From Patella vulgata (Eukaryota > Mollusca > Gastropoda > Patellidae), in NCBI RefSeq assembly GCF_932274485.2, contig NC_065884.2, positions 28,415,540-28,479,539 on the forward strand: DNA of 64,000 bases. Direction: 5' to 3'. Below, piece after piece: positions 13,076 to 28,000 of this stretch. The notes under the pieces were generated by a model. That model had not been told where the DNA came from and did not search any database. It worked only from the letters and a program-made list of their open reading frames with translations. The position numbers and the translations under genes are program-made. The stretch's first letter is position 1. Every line of letters begins with the position of its first letter.

Positions 13076-16000
13076 TTTGTGTATTTCTATAGTGCACCTT
13101 TCACAAAAGTGGTCAGATGAATTTTACAATTCAATAAAATTCCAAAATGCAGATAGACAATATGATAAAAACTAATGGGAGTAATACAAACAATGAATTG
13201 GTACACATTAAAAGTATCACAATAATAAAAGCGTAAAAGAAATAAAATTAAGTTATAGAATTCTATAAAATGCTTTAGAAAATAAAAAAGTCTTTAGATT
13301 AGTTTTAAAAGTCTGAAGTGATTCACAACTTCTTACTGTTAATGGTAATTTATTCCATAGTTTAGGAGCTTTAATAGTGAACGACTTTTCTCCCGCTGAT
13401 GACTTAGCATTGGATTCACAAAGTAACCAGTTATCCCTACTGGAGCAGAGTTGGCGGTTGGATTTATTAAGAAATGTAATAGCTGAGATAGGTACACAGG
13501 AACCAAAACATTTAGACATTTAAAGTTTAATAGTAGGATTTTATAGTCAATTCTGTAAGTAATAGGTAGCCAGTGGAGGTTAAATAATATTGGTGTTATA
13601 TGACTAAAATTTGAAAGTCCAGTTATAAGACGGGCCGCATTATGCAAGAGCAAAATCTGCTTATTACAAGTCTTTCTTTAGGCCTGAAATGTTATCTAAA
13701 TTATCAATTAGACATTAATTAACTTATCCAGACCATAATAAACTCTCGATGTCAAGGCTAGCCTTCGATGTTGGCTGGATTAGATTCCTATATGCTGCTA
13801 ACGGCTATTGATAATTAAATCAGAAAAAGTGGATAATCGAGACTATGCTGTTTATATTGATGATTTTAGTAATGATGACCGAGACTATGCAAAAATTTCA
13901 CCCGCTTCTTTCTCGGCTCATAGTGGATCAATTTGACTGAAATTTCCAGCAAATTACCTTTACACTATCTAGTTTTTAACTATTATAACGAGAACTGCCA
14001 TCTCTTTATCTTATCTCCCATAATGTATCTTTAAGTAATTCTTTTTTGTGAAGAAAATCCCTGAATTATTTTATCAAAAAAGCACATGTCAAAACAACTA
14101 TTGCTGAAATTGTCACCGATTTTCAGGGGGTGTAACTCTGTATGTAATGGAAAATAGATACCGGATGATTGTGACAGACGGTACATTTAGTCTATTCAAT
14201 CGATATCAAATAATGTTTTGTTAGGTGTGAAAACAATGATCAGCGTTTGTCATTTAATAAAACAAAAAATTAATTAACCAATAATCAAGGGTTTATTGTT
14301 ATGTTCACGCTTCTTTTTACCTAATTGGTGTGGGGCCAGATAATTAACTGTAAATCACAGGATTAGTGGATGCGGTATGACAGGACGGTATCAACAATGG
14401 CGGTTGAATAACTAAAACAGTGACCGCTGGCTGCGTTAGAGGAGTGACTGTTTATTAAAGAGATGAAACCAAAGAATTTCTATGCAGGGAATTTATTGTG
14501 ACCACTTACAAGGAGATGTTGCTGAAATGGAGTGGCTGGTCATACAGATTCTACTGTATACACTTACATGAATAAATAATATTGCAACTTGTGATTTTCA
14601 TTCATAGTGGATGAACTCTTTTTCCAATGAGTAAATTTTTGATATATTCATTTTTATTATCTGTTTTTGAATGGCCAGCTTTTTATAAATTGACGACTTT
14701 GATCGTTTTGTGTCATATATTTTCACCTATTAACGTTTTTCGTCCGTATGTGAACCATATCAACTTTACAGTGCACAGTATTATTTTTGTTGTGATAGGT
14801 AACTTTTATTCATACATTGATGATATTCGTAGATATTGTATCTTGATTTATTAAAGTTTCCAGTAGTGTTTATAATGCACTTCTTTGAAAACTTTTTTTT
14901 TTACCAAGTACTCCAAATTCAACATTTTTATGTTCTGCTTACGAAGAAGAAAATTGACTAGTGAACAATATTGAGCTATTTTTGCCATTTTATGATTCAG
15001 GGTAATTGTTCTAATGATGTTACACATGATGACCAGAATTTGCGAGTTATACAGGAAGCCATGGAAACGTGTGATTTTTCTGAGAAGGAACAAGAAGTAA
15101 GTCATAAAGATTTTTTCATCCTGTTGAAATTGAGAATAATTACTCGATGTGCTTTCTTATAGGCCTCACGATTGTGTTTTCTACATATTTTAGGGTATAT
15201 CAGGAGAAGTGTTGGGTTTCAAAAATTTTCTTGTCGGACATTTTGACCGAAAATAAAGGGGCATAACTCTTATCATTATATTAAGCAGGCAGTTTCAGAC
15301 CACAATTAAATATCATGTGTCAACAAAATATTCATATCTGTACGTAATAAAAGATAGATGCACCAGGTTATTTTTCATATTTATATAATTATAATTCCTG
15401 TATGGTATTCAAATTCATGTCAGTAATATTCCTACAAAATTACATGTTGATGTAATACGATAGAATGAAAGCGTGCTGACAACTGTCGACCCATACTTTT
15501 TTCAAATTCCCCTTCAAAATTACTGTAACCATCGCTCCATGATACCGAGCAAGTGACATCATCTGCTAATGATAGCACTCACATGCACTATCGTATGAAA
15601 CAATTAACTACTTACACTATTCCAATCGAAATATTTGTCGACATTTCTCAGCTAGTTTTTTTTAAAAAAAAAAAATAAATAAAAAAAAACCCTATTCAGA
15701 ATATTATCATAAACCTGAGAATATGCCATCAAAATAGAATCTGTTCTCCGACATTACTCATGACAATTGTCAGGTTTACATCTCTCTTAATTTCATGCAT
15801 CTCGCGAGATTTCTACTTTAATTTTCGATATTGTATTATAACCGTGTGTGTGTTAAATAGCTTTATTTAACGTCTGCTTCCACAGAAGTGATATTGTAGA
15901 GAAATTAACGGATATATTGATTTACAAGTTAACGGATATATTGATTTGGGGTGTTATAATATATACTCTTACAATATGTGACATGTATGACTAGTTTATA

Positions 16001-19000
16001 CATATTGTCAGCTCACATCAATGCAATTAAAATGAATAGTCCGACAAAGGAGAAGCAATGACGTCTGTTTAAGATTAGATTGATGAATTGTCCGACAAAG
16101 GATTAAGTTAGTCAATCAAGGCAGATTAAGTAGTTAACCAAGGTAGGTGTATAGGCGGTATAACACAATAAATACGTTGATCACTTAATTACCTAATCAG
16201 TCCAGCCTATTATCAACGATAATCTGGTTGTGTAGTAGTTATACACAATATTAATTTTGGAATTTTGAATATTATTCACCATGTCTTGATGTCCAATCGG
16301 TCACATGTCACAAAACTCAATTTCTGGAGTTACTCCCCTTAGTCTATAGTACATTTGTCAATAGACAATTTTACCCAATAAAAGCACACGTCTCTCTCTA
16401 CGTCAAGGGATAGAAAAGCAAATGCCATACAGTGTGCAATGAGGGAAATTTTGTTTAGACAGCTTCATTCTACCTACTCTTGCTGCAATTTTAAACTGTC
16501 AAGAGTTCCTTTACGTGCGCTGCCAAGAAGCACACCGGACCATGGTTTTTCTTCCGAATGACTAGGCACTTTTCCCTGTAAGGCTGTCTATTCTGTATCA
16601 CTGACTAGGGGAAACTGGGCTGGAAAATCCACAAGGATAGAGATGAGGTTTAAAGTCCACTTGACACAAAATCAGTCATTTCGGGACTAACACAAGGTTC
16701 AATTTTGTTTCAATAATTCACTTGCGCATAGGGATCTTTAGCAGTGGGAGGAAACCGGAGGACCCTGAAAAAACCCACAAGGTTGGACAGGCGACCCGAC
16801 CCTACTCCTTGTCAGGTACAACCGGGGATTCGAAACCACACAGTTGACTCAATGATAGACCTTATGATACAACGTGCACGTGCTGACATCTCTTGCAAAA
16901 TGTGGGACCGGGGGGTATCTTGCATGGCAACCGCTTGCTTTTGTGCTGGTTAAACTTGGTATATTTAAAGTGTTTGTAAATGTAATTGTGTGATTTTATA
17001 TATTTTGACAGGCACTGTATTGTATCGTAGCATCAGTTTTACATCTAGGTGATTTAACCTATGAGGTTAATGAGAGTGGAATGGCTAAATTAACAGATGA
17101 TAAACAGGGACTGGTTATAGCGCAGGTAATGATTATAATACTACTGCTACGAACGTTACCTGTTTACCATTTGAGATAATTGTCACTAAAGTTGTTCCTG
17201 AACAGGCTTATTTGTGGCGTATTTTTTATTCTTATATTCTTCTTATATATTATTTACTTTTTGAACTTACCAGAAGAGTCAGTCTGGGAGTTTGGAGAGG
17301 GAGGGGGTTGCAAAAACTATTTCAGATAATTTCAAGAAAATGTGAACATGCATCATATTGACGTTTGCAGATTTTATAATAAATTGTTTTCCTTTTTTTC
17401 ATCAAAACTAGTTAGACAAAATAGTTTACTTCATTCAGTCAAAGTTCACTTATGTGACCCCTGGCATGGCCACCCTTACAAACCAGTCAGATCTATATGG
17501 ATGGAGTTGAGGCCATCGAAAGTATACACTAGATAACCCAGTCACCAACATTAAAAATTAAGTCAGATCTGTATATTGGTACTATTTGGTGTAAGTTTAA
17601 AAATATTTTGAGAACAATTGACATTTATATTAAAATTTATATTGAATATTTATAAATTATATAAGATGTTATATTACAGTTATTAGGATGTGAAGGAGAT
17701 ACCTTAGAATCAGCTTTACATAATAGAACTATAGATGCTAGAGGAGAAAAGGTAATTACAGTCATATACAGTAATAATGTTTCATATCTTAATACTGCAG
17801 TCTACTGAAGAGTTTCTACAAATTGAATATGATTGATATAATCCTTCAATATTTTGAGATATAGTTCTTGTTTTGTCTCCAATATATCTCATTTTATGTA
17901 TATGTACTGACTGTTTATATACTATTCAAAATAAGTGGGGGATATTTGATTTTGGGGGCATAATACTAAAATATGCAAATGACTACGAAAAAAGTCACTA
18001 TAGAACCTAACAGAAGAAACATTTCCAGTTACATGTGACGCCCAAACGCACCAATAGCTACCGCATGGAATGCAGGTGATGCTTGGGATCATCATGGGGG
18101 TCCAACCCAAGATTTGCACGACTCTGACTTTGAATGTTACAGTCATTGTGGCATTGAATTCCAGGGTGGAAACATCAGTTTAATTGTTTTAGTGACCAGA
18201 AAACAAATTTTGATATGCGTCGGCTTACCCAAAATGAAAGGTTACGTGCCCTTGACATGCTACAGATCGGCACAACACAGGCGGTTGTGGCGCGGACGAT
18301 GAATGTTTCTCAGTCTGTCATAAGCAGGCTATGGTCCAGATACCGTGATACACAATCTGTACAGGACAGACCATGATCAGGTCGACCAAGGGCGACAACT
18401 CAAGCCCAGGATCGATTTATCCGTACCTTGGCCTTGAGAAATCGTGTCATCACAGCAAATCAGATCAGCGCTCGTCTTCAAACAGACACTGGTGTGAGAG
18501 TGAGTGGCCAAACGATTCGGAATCGACTGCATAGGGGTCACCTTCGCGCCCCCCTTGTTTGAGAGATCATCACATTCAGGCAAGACGTCGTTGGTGTAGG
18601 GATCGTCAACACTGGGATAATCGACGCTGGAGCAATGTGATGTTTTCAGATGAGTCAAGGTTCACTGTTGATTTTTTGGACAGACGTAGGAGGGTGTGGC
18701 GTCGTCGAAACGAGCGCTTCCAAGACGTTAACGTCATCAGACATGATCAATTTGGGGGTGGTTCTGTTATGGTGTGGGGAGGCATCACTGTTGCTGGAAG
18801 AACGGCTTTACATGTTGTTGCAGGGCGTGTTACAGGCCAGTACTACCGGGACAACATCTTGGCAGTCCATGTTGTGCCGTTCGCACGACGTCATGGCCGC
18901 CGTTTCATCTTCCAGGATGACAACGCAAGATGTCACAGGGCCAGGATCGTTACAGGTTACCTTCAACAACAGAACATCACCACATTACCTTGGCCAGCAC

Positions 19001-22000
19001 TGAGTCCCGACCTCTCCCCCATCGAGCTTGTCTGGGACATGCTTGGACAGAGGTTACGTCAACGTCAACAACGTCCTGCCAATGTCCAAGAACTTGCTGC
19101 TGCGTTGCAACAGGAATGGGACAATCTGGACCAAAATGACCTTAGACGTCTCATTAGGAGTATGCCACGTCGGATCAATGCTTGTTTGGCAAACAGAGGA
19201 GGATTTACCCGTTACTGACTTGGTTGTGATGCTGTGGTAACTTTGCTGTTTGACCCCGGGTATCATTTTACCCTTATAATGGTCAGTCTGTGCCTTACTT
19301 AGTCTAACGATCATTTGGAATAAATCGATGAATGTGAACTTTGTTTCTTCGTCAGTTTCATTAGGTGACTTTAATAACACTTAAAAATCAAATATCCCCT
19401 ACTTTTTTTGAATAGTATATTACAGTATCCTTCAGTTAACTATTTTCCAAATTAAACTTTTATTTTATTGGATGAAATCATTTTGTCATTAATATGGAGG
19501 TTTTTTCCTGTAGTTAAAAACACCATTGAATGTCGATCAAGCTATGTATGCCAGAGATGCCTTAGCTAAGGGGATTTATGATCGACTTTTTACTTGGATG
19601 GTGCAAAAAATCAACAAAGCTTTAGCCAAAAAGGTAATAAAGATGTATTTAATTTTTTTGTCTACCCACATGTCAGTGTGATAGTATATTGTGATCATTG
19701 TGGTTGTATATTGTGGCCACCTGTCCAAACATCCACAATTCCTTGTGAACACTCCGAAGATTAGATATATTTTCAGGTTGATGGGAGTTTTTTTTCTGTG
19801 CTAGCTTTATTATTTGAAATCAAATCTTATGACAGACCTAGTAGCACGTCGAATAAATATATTTTTATTTCTACTTCAACAAATAGAAAATCAATAATTT
19901 TTGCAGAATTTCATACTTGATATCATTTTGTTTATTTTTGCTAATTTCAGGATAAATTAAAATGTTCTTTGATGGGTTTATTAGATATATATGGTTTTGA
20001 AATCTTTGTTATGAATAGGTATGTGTAATATTTTTATTATACACTCATATCTCATGTGTGATAATTATATTGTTGTCATCTAAGTCCATCCATCCACTGT
20101 ACGGGCTTGTTTAATTTGTCTTAAAGGACAATATTGGTGTCAGTTATAATCACATATGTGATAGAACTAATTAAACACGTTCCAAATATAATTTTAACAC
20201 AGAGATCATTGCTACGATAGCTGAGTAATACAGGTTTCCTGAATCAGAAGTGACGAACGCTAAAGGAAAACACGAGGCATCCCTCAATATAACTGACTGA
20301 AGTGACGAGTGATAACAGATACATGGGCGAATTTCTGCTCACTAATAATTCCTTCCAAGACCAAAAGTTGTTGTGTGAGACTGTGAGAGGATATCTGACA
20401 ATTCATAAAAAGAATTGACTGCCACTAGATAAGAGAACACGAAAGAAAAACAGAAAAAGTCTGTGCATTACCATGTTTTTATAAGGTATAGAATGAATAT
20501 AAACAAGGGAATGTACGGACTATTTCTAATTTTCTTGCGTTCTCTTATCTAATGACATTCAATTACTTTATTGAATTGTCAGGTATCCTCTTACAGTCCC
20601 GTATAACAACTTTTGGTCTTCGAAGGAATTATTAGTGAGCAGAAATTCGGACGTGAATCTGTTATCACTCGTCACATCAGCCAGTTATATAGAGGGATAA
20701 CTCGTGTTTTCCTTTGGCGTTCGTCACTTCAGATTCAGGAAACCTGTATTACTCAGCTATCGTAGCAATGATCTCTGTATTAAAATTATATTTGGAATGT
20801 GTTTAACCAGCTCTATCACATATATGATAATGACTGGCACCAATATTGTCCTTTAAGGCAAAAAGAAAAAAAATGTAACAAAATTTGCACACTGATTTTT
20901 AAGATTTTTCCTCCAAACCTGCTGGGATTGTTTGGATTAAGATAAATAGGGATCCTGTCAAATTCAGACAAGTGGTGTACATATATTTCTTGCTATACTA
21001 TGTTTTTGTTTAATTACTGTCACATTTTCTTTCTGTCAATAAGTAAAAAGTCTAATTTATACTTATTCTGCATATAAATGATAAACAATTGTTCAAAAAT
21101 TTGTGTGTGGTTTGTTGTGAAGGAATGTACAATGTTTAGTCCATCAGTTAGCTATAGTCCACATGGTTTTTTTAACAGTGGCCGAAACGTGGTCTACTTC
21201 AAGATGAGAATAGGGTTCTTCTAAACCAATAGAAGAGGTTTAATTGAACAATAGTTTTATGTGAAAGTCATTAGAAATCTATGATTAGGTCTATGATTAT
21301 GCAGTTGAGCTATGTTAGGGAGCTGTTATTTCCAAAAATTTACTGATTCTCTTGATCTGTTTTATAATGCTCCCATTATCTACAAAAGAATTAATACATG
21401 ACAACCTTTGGTCACTTAGCTTTATTCCGAGAATTTTAATAGGCTATACCTGTTCCCCAATCCCTATTGTTTATAAACAAAAAATATGTAAACCTATATT
21501 TATTTCAGTTTTGAACAGTTCTGTATAAATTATTGTAATGAGAAATTACAACAGTTATTTATTCAATTGACATTAAAATCTGAACAGGAAGAATATCAAA
21601 GAGAGGGAATTGAGGTCAGTCTTACTTCAGTTTTTATAACAAAACATCAATTTGTATGTATGTAGGTGAGCATTTTGATTAAATACATATTTAAAACTTC
21701 ATTTCTAATTACAAAATCTTCATATATTGTGACTTGTGTAACTTCAAAATGTCAATGTAACATTTATTGTTAATAATTGATATTTTTGGTATTTCAGTGG
21801 GTTCCAGTGCAATATTTTAATAACAAGATTATTTGTGATGTAGTGGAAGGAAAACCGATGGGCATCATTGCAATATTGGTAAGATTTTTAACATTTCATT
21901 GAAATTGAAAATACTTTGGGACTTTATTAGGTCACAGTTGTTGGGATTTACTGATATACCCTGTAATGTACAGAAGGATGTCACTATAGACATCAGTCAA

Positions 22001-25000
22001 TCGGTACCGGTACCTATATCATACTAAACAGGTTTTCTGTAATGTTCACCTTTACCTTAAAGGGAGGTGCCAGTGTACATGTAGATAGATCTTAATACCT
22101 CATTCAATTTGGTGTATGACTTTGAGCGATAAAATATTTAATTTTTCATTGAGTTTTGTTGACATTTCTGGTCAGCACTCTCCAAGGTGGAGTTCTCTAC
22201 AGATTGACTGGATTAACTTTGATATTTAGATTTAATCTAGGCATTTGAATATTCCTGAAGCAGTGTTTACAAGCCTTATCAACTCATTAACCATTGCTAC
22301 ATTTAAAAGTTATCGAAAGTATCTCTGTTTCTGGTCCTACAACAACTTTTTAAATACTTAACGAGAGGTTACATCACATAGTAGATGAATTAAAACGAGT
22401 CACCCGTATGTGTAGAAATGGTTAATGAGCTGAATATATGTCACTTCAGGAATATAATATGTCGCTTCATTAATATATGTTGCTTCAGGAATATATTGTT
22501 TCAGGAATATATGTCAGAAATCAGAAAATATATGTTGCTTAAGGAAATCTATGTCACGTCAGGAACTTACATCACTTCGGGAATATATGACACTTGGTGC
22601 ATTGTTAATGTTACGGCCCGTTTTTGTAGATTTATTACTTTGTAATATGGATAGCAAACTCACATATAACAGAATAATACAAAAGTATTTGCTGTAGCTG
22701 ATGCTAGTATTTTGATGTAGACTTCAACTAAACCTTTAAAACCTATATATTTATGATTTTAGGATGAAGAATGTTTACGACCTGGTGAACCTTCCGATGA
22801 AACTTTCTTAGAAAAATTATCAGAAACTATTGGACAACATCCACATTTCGTTAGTCATAAAATAGCTAGTTCTAGTACCAGAAAAACTATACAAAGAGAT
22901 GTAAGTTAGTTGTGATTAAACTGTTGTGTATGTTGTTGTCAACTGTAATGAGACCAATGTGGTACTAGTAAGACATTTTTCGCCTTGGAAATTTAAATAA
23001 TGGCATTCTTTGGCAAATATATTAAACCTTCTGGGATAAACTAACATCCTGCAAAAACAGTGATTATTAATTGGGTCCAGTAACGTGTCCGTTTAAACAT
23101 ATTACAATATTATTGTCATGTATTTAAGAGATAAATTTCACTCATTCAAGTTCGTGTATTTTACTGAAAGCAGGATATTTGGATCATAGTTGCAGACAGT
23201 ATCCTGCACATATGTGCTAAAAGTATTTAATAATAATAATGTTTTTTTTACTGTTAGGAGTTTCGATTGATTCATTATGCCGGAGATGTGACTTATAATG
23301 TTAAAGGCTTTTTGGATAAAAACAATGATCTGTTATTCCGTGATCTTAAAGAGGTAAGTCAATTTCTGCATTTCTCCATCAGTTGCATTGCAAAATCTAA
23401 TTGCCAGCCCTATTCTTCTTTAGTTCTTTCTGTTCACAGTATATTTCATACCATTATGGTCTGAGTTTTTTTTAAACTTGTTGACATTGATTTGATAGTT
23501 AGCATCATTGCTGCTGGTGAGTATATTAATACTAGTGGGCCAGATAAAACACTCATCATCCATACATCGGATGATGTATTTCAAAAACTCAGATCAAATA
23601 GCCTTGAAATACTATTCAAATGTGATTATTTGTATGATCACTAATCTATACATCTAAAAACACAACTAACAAAATTTTATATTCAGATTAATTATTCAAT
23701 GATAATGTATATAATCTGAATTCTACTCTTCAAGTGGGACATCACAGTAAATTTCTGTTGATTACTTATAAAGTTTTCTTTACTTCTCCCGACGAGCCAG
23801 CAATGGAATTTAATTCCTTGTATCTTCTCTAGGTCGTCATTAAGCATCCTTGCTTTCACTTGCCTTGTGGGTTCCACTCCAGTGCCTGCCTTGTAATGCA
23901 ATCTTTAATAAATTTGTCTTTGACTTTCTGGTTTGTTCTTTCCCCACATTTCCTGTTTGGTAATTTTATATGCAGGGTCATTCGGAAACGAGTGTTGATG
24001 AATATCTGTAGTTTGTATTCAGTGCTATTTGTTTGACTCCGTGGATCCGTCTCATAAAGTAATATAGACGTGAATATTTTTGTCTTCAGAAAGATGTTGA
24101 TGTTTCTATACACTGGTTGTACTATTGTCAGCCCTATACACATGTTCATATTCTGTTTGAATTATAGAATAGCTAGATAAATATATATGGTAACCATTTC
24201 AATGAATTTTACAGGCTATGAGTCAGACAACTAATTTAATTACATCCGAATGTTTCCCATCAGAAGAATTACAGAGTAAAAAACGACCAGAAACTGTAAG
24301 TTATAAAACATCTTTTGCATTTTTGTCGTAGATAATATCAATTGTGGTAAGATTTATTATGCCTGTTCTCATATTCCGCTACTTCACAGACCTGTTTCTA
24401 TTTCTAAAAGTAAAAAAGATCTAAATTGATTGACACTCATTCATATGTCAACAGCATGAATTAAACTATGATGAAATAAATGTAGAACCTTAAAATGTGA
24501 TGTTTGTGATAAGTTATTTAGCCACATGAAAATTCTTGGAAAAATAAAAACACAAAAATATAAGCCTCCCTGAGATGTTTTTGGAGGACTGTCTAGATTA
24601 TTTTTTTGTACAACCCAAATATCAATTGTATTAAGTATCTATCACTGAACAAGTTTGTTGCCGGGGATACTGTTTTTTGATATTTTTCACAGATCGGTTC
24701 CTGCTCGTCCCCGGATGTATCACTGAGATCCAGACATGCCTTCGCTGTTTCAGGGAATCTTCCGCCCTCCTTTATCGTCCTTCTCTTGGATTATAATTGT
24801 TTTAAATATTACATCACAATCTGCTTTTGTTAGTTAGTGATTAACATTATCACACATTTATATATGGAATCAGTTAAAACAGAAATATGAAAATATGCTA
24901 GTGTGAACAAGAATTTTTGCTCTCAGGTTTTAAGATTTTTGGCTTGAAATATCAATATTATCACTAATTGTTAATAGGTCTATGTAAACAAACTTCTAAA

Positions 25001-28000
25001 TAATTTTTGTAGTAATTCTTGTAGAATTCACCAAAAATGCTAATTCAGTATTGTGTCTAATATATTGTAAACAATATTTCAGAATTATGCATTGTTAGTA
25101 AATCTTGGTCAATTTATGTAATTCTATAGAATCTAGACATTTATTCAACATTTGGAAACATTGATTTGTTATTTCAGGCAGCTACCCAGTTTAAAACTAG
25201 TTTATCAATGTTAATGGATATATTAATGTCTAAAGAACCATCTTATGTACGATGTATTAAACCTAATGAATATAAACGAGCAGGTACATTTCTAGTAATA
25301 TCCTCTTCAGTAGTATGTCATAATATACAACTATACAACACGTTTCATATGTTAAATACATTGACTTAATTATATGTTGTTATTTCTACAGTCCAGACAT
25401 CATAAAATGCCATTCAAGAGATGACCAATATCATGATCAGTCACATTCTTGCCTCTCTCTTGAAAAAAATTGTTATTTTTTTTCATTTTGAGTACAGTCT
25501 GTATCACTACAGTCCCGGGACTGTACAGCACAGTGGAAACTTACGATTTACCCCAGATCCATTCACGTGATTCGATATTTGTTGTTTATTGCTAGCAGTA
25601 TCTGTGTAGTTAGTGCCACATCCGCATGTTTGTCTTTTTGGTTCTGTTTGCATGTAGTGAAGTCCTCCTGCACTTACTATTAAGGTAGGGAAAAATAGTT
25701 GTTTGTCTGACAAATAACAACTGAGAAATCAACCAATAAAGAGAGGAATTCTAATTGCCTTGATCGACTACTTAATCAATGTGATTGCCTTTTTATTTTA
25801 ATCCTGAAAACAATTCATGGCTTCTCTTTTGTCAAGAAATTTTAATTTCCTTAATGTCATTTAAAAACAAGACATTGCTGTCACCTACACTATGTAACAC
25901 CCCAAGTCAAGTTTTAATAATATTGCCATTTATCAATCTAGTTGATTATTACATGTTGATTAAAGAAATCAATCAAATTGTCAGATAATCCTTGTCAGTC
26001 TTACTTTTGTGAGAATCAGCTATGTGGTAAATGCAGCCCCATTCAGTTCACGGTCCAAGTAATTAGTACATTTAACAAGAAGATCTGATAATATGTGGAT
26101 GTCTGCTATATCTTTGATTTTAAAATTTATCATTGCAATGTTATTGAAAAATATTTGATGTGAAATATTATAAAATTTCAGGTGTTTTTGATGAAAGAAT
26201 TGTAACCCATCAAGTTAAATATCTTGGTTTAATGGAGAACTTACGTGTTAGAAGAGCGGGATTTGCTTATAGACGACCTTATGAAGTATTTCTACGCAGG
26301 TATGTCAACTTGTATACTTTGAAATCAATAAGTATATTGAATTATAGATAGGTACTTGCATTCAGCATTCAGTGGATTTTGGCTTTGCTTTGGGAATGAT
26401 CACATTAATTCGTCTTTTGTAAATGCTTCCTCAGTTGAGGGTATAGTTAAGGGGAGACAATCTAATTGTGGTCTTTAACCCGTTGAGCATGTAGTTTTTA
26501 AAACGTTAACTACCCCCTATTGTGTAATTAATTTGACGAAAAACGTCATTTTTGAACCTTTTTATTCCTGAATACAAATGATAGTAGTCCGAATCCATAT
26601 TAAAACTAACGGTAAACGGAGTCCCTTCCCTTTAATTATAAAGCATATCACCAGCAGCTCCATCATTATCACTACTACTGGCACTAAGATCGCCAGGTGT
26701 AGCACTTTGGCCCTTGAGACATTTTTGGGTCTTTATAAAATTGTCTCTTCAATTTTGTCTATAAAGTCAAATCACACGTACTTAATGAACGTGGATATAG
26801 TTATTCGTAAAAAAACAGTGATATTTTGGTCAAATTATAATCATTGTCAAATAGTCATCAAATTCTAGCTGTTTATTGACCTATGGTTGATAGACCAAAA
26901 GTAGGTAATGTTTCCTATCTTATTTATGGAAAATAAAGAGTTTTATTCCTTATATGGCGTGGAAATTAACGTCAAGGTTATCGAAGACCTGCAGTAATTA
27001 GGGGGTATAAATTAGGGTGTAGAGGCGAGCTGGATTAGAGCTCACCCAGAAATTCCTACCAGTCATTACTATTGAGAACGAGGAACCTGCAAAGTTATTG
27101 CCAGTTTACCAATAAAGCTGTGAAATCATTGTTGCTGTAGTATTATTTTCGATCACAAGGAACACAACAAATAAAAAAAGTCTGTAGTACTACAGTAGAT
27201 CATCACCCTCAGGCTCAGATTCAGTGTCTATATCACTAGCGTTTATCAAATACGCCTCATCCCGATCATCAGTGTCGTCTTGCAAATGTTCAGGCAAAGA
27301 TATCCTCGACCAGACGTAACCAACGCACTCAGGAGAGCCATTATACACATGCTGCGATCGTGGGGGAATCCCCACCACGTGACGAACTATGTTCTAGGAA
27401 TAGGTTGGGGAAAATACTTCCAAGACGTTATATTACGTCCTACACACAGTGAGTGGCAGTTGTCCAGGACGTTATATAAAGCCCTACACACTTAACAGGT
27501 TAAACAGTCTTAAGAAAACATACAAGAATATTCCAGAAATAAACCTCACTGGAAATCATTTTATTAATCCATTAATCGATATTACAGATATAAGTGCCTC
27601 TGTCCATCAACATGGCCCCATTACCATGGTTTACCTAAAGAGGGAACAGCAGAATTAGTTAATTATTTGAACTATCAACAAGATGATTTCCGTATGGGAA
27701 AGTAAGTACAAACAAATTATTCAAAATACAAACCTAGGATTCTCCTGAAATAAATCAATGAGAATCTTTTAAAAACAACTTATATTCTCAAATTATCTCA
27801 TCCTCGAACTAGCTGTTATCCTGTTTGTAGTTATTTACTATTCTAAGAACTAGGTTACGCTTTATTTACTAGTTGAAGTCTTGAGGACATGAAATCTTCA
27901 TGTGAATCCAATTCAAATTTCCAATTTGAAAAATTATTTGAATGTTTGATTTTATGTCAACATTAAAATATCATTTATAAATGCTTGTTCAATTATATAT

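Noticed and set aside
14627-14854. Hydrophobic 75-aa frame in intron 5
   Set aside because: No family resemblance, poor start context, and A+T-rich DNA gives such frames by chance.
18377-18658. Minus-strand open frame over the Tc1 transposase
   Set aside because: Shadow of the + strand transposase, which has the family motifs.
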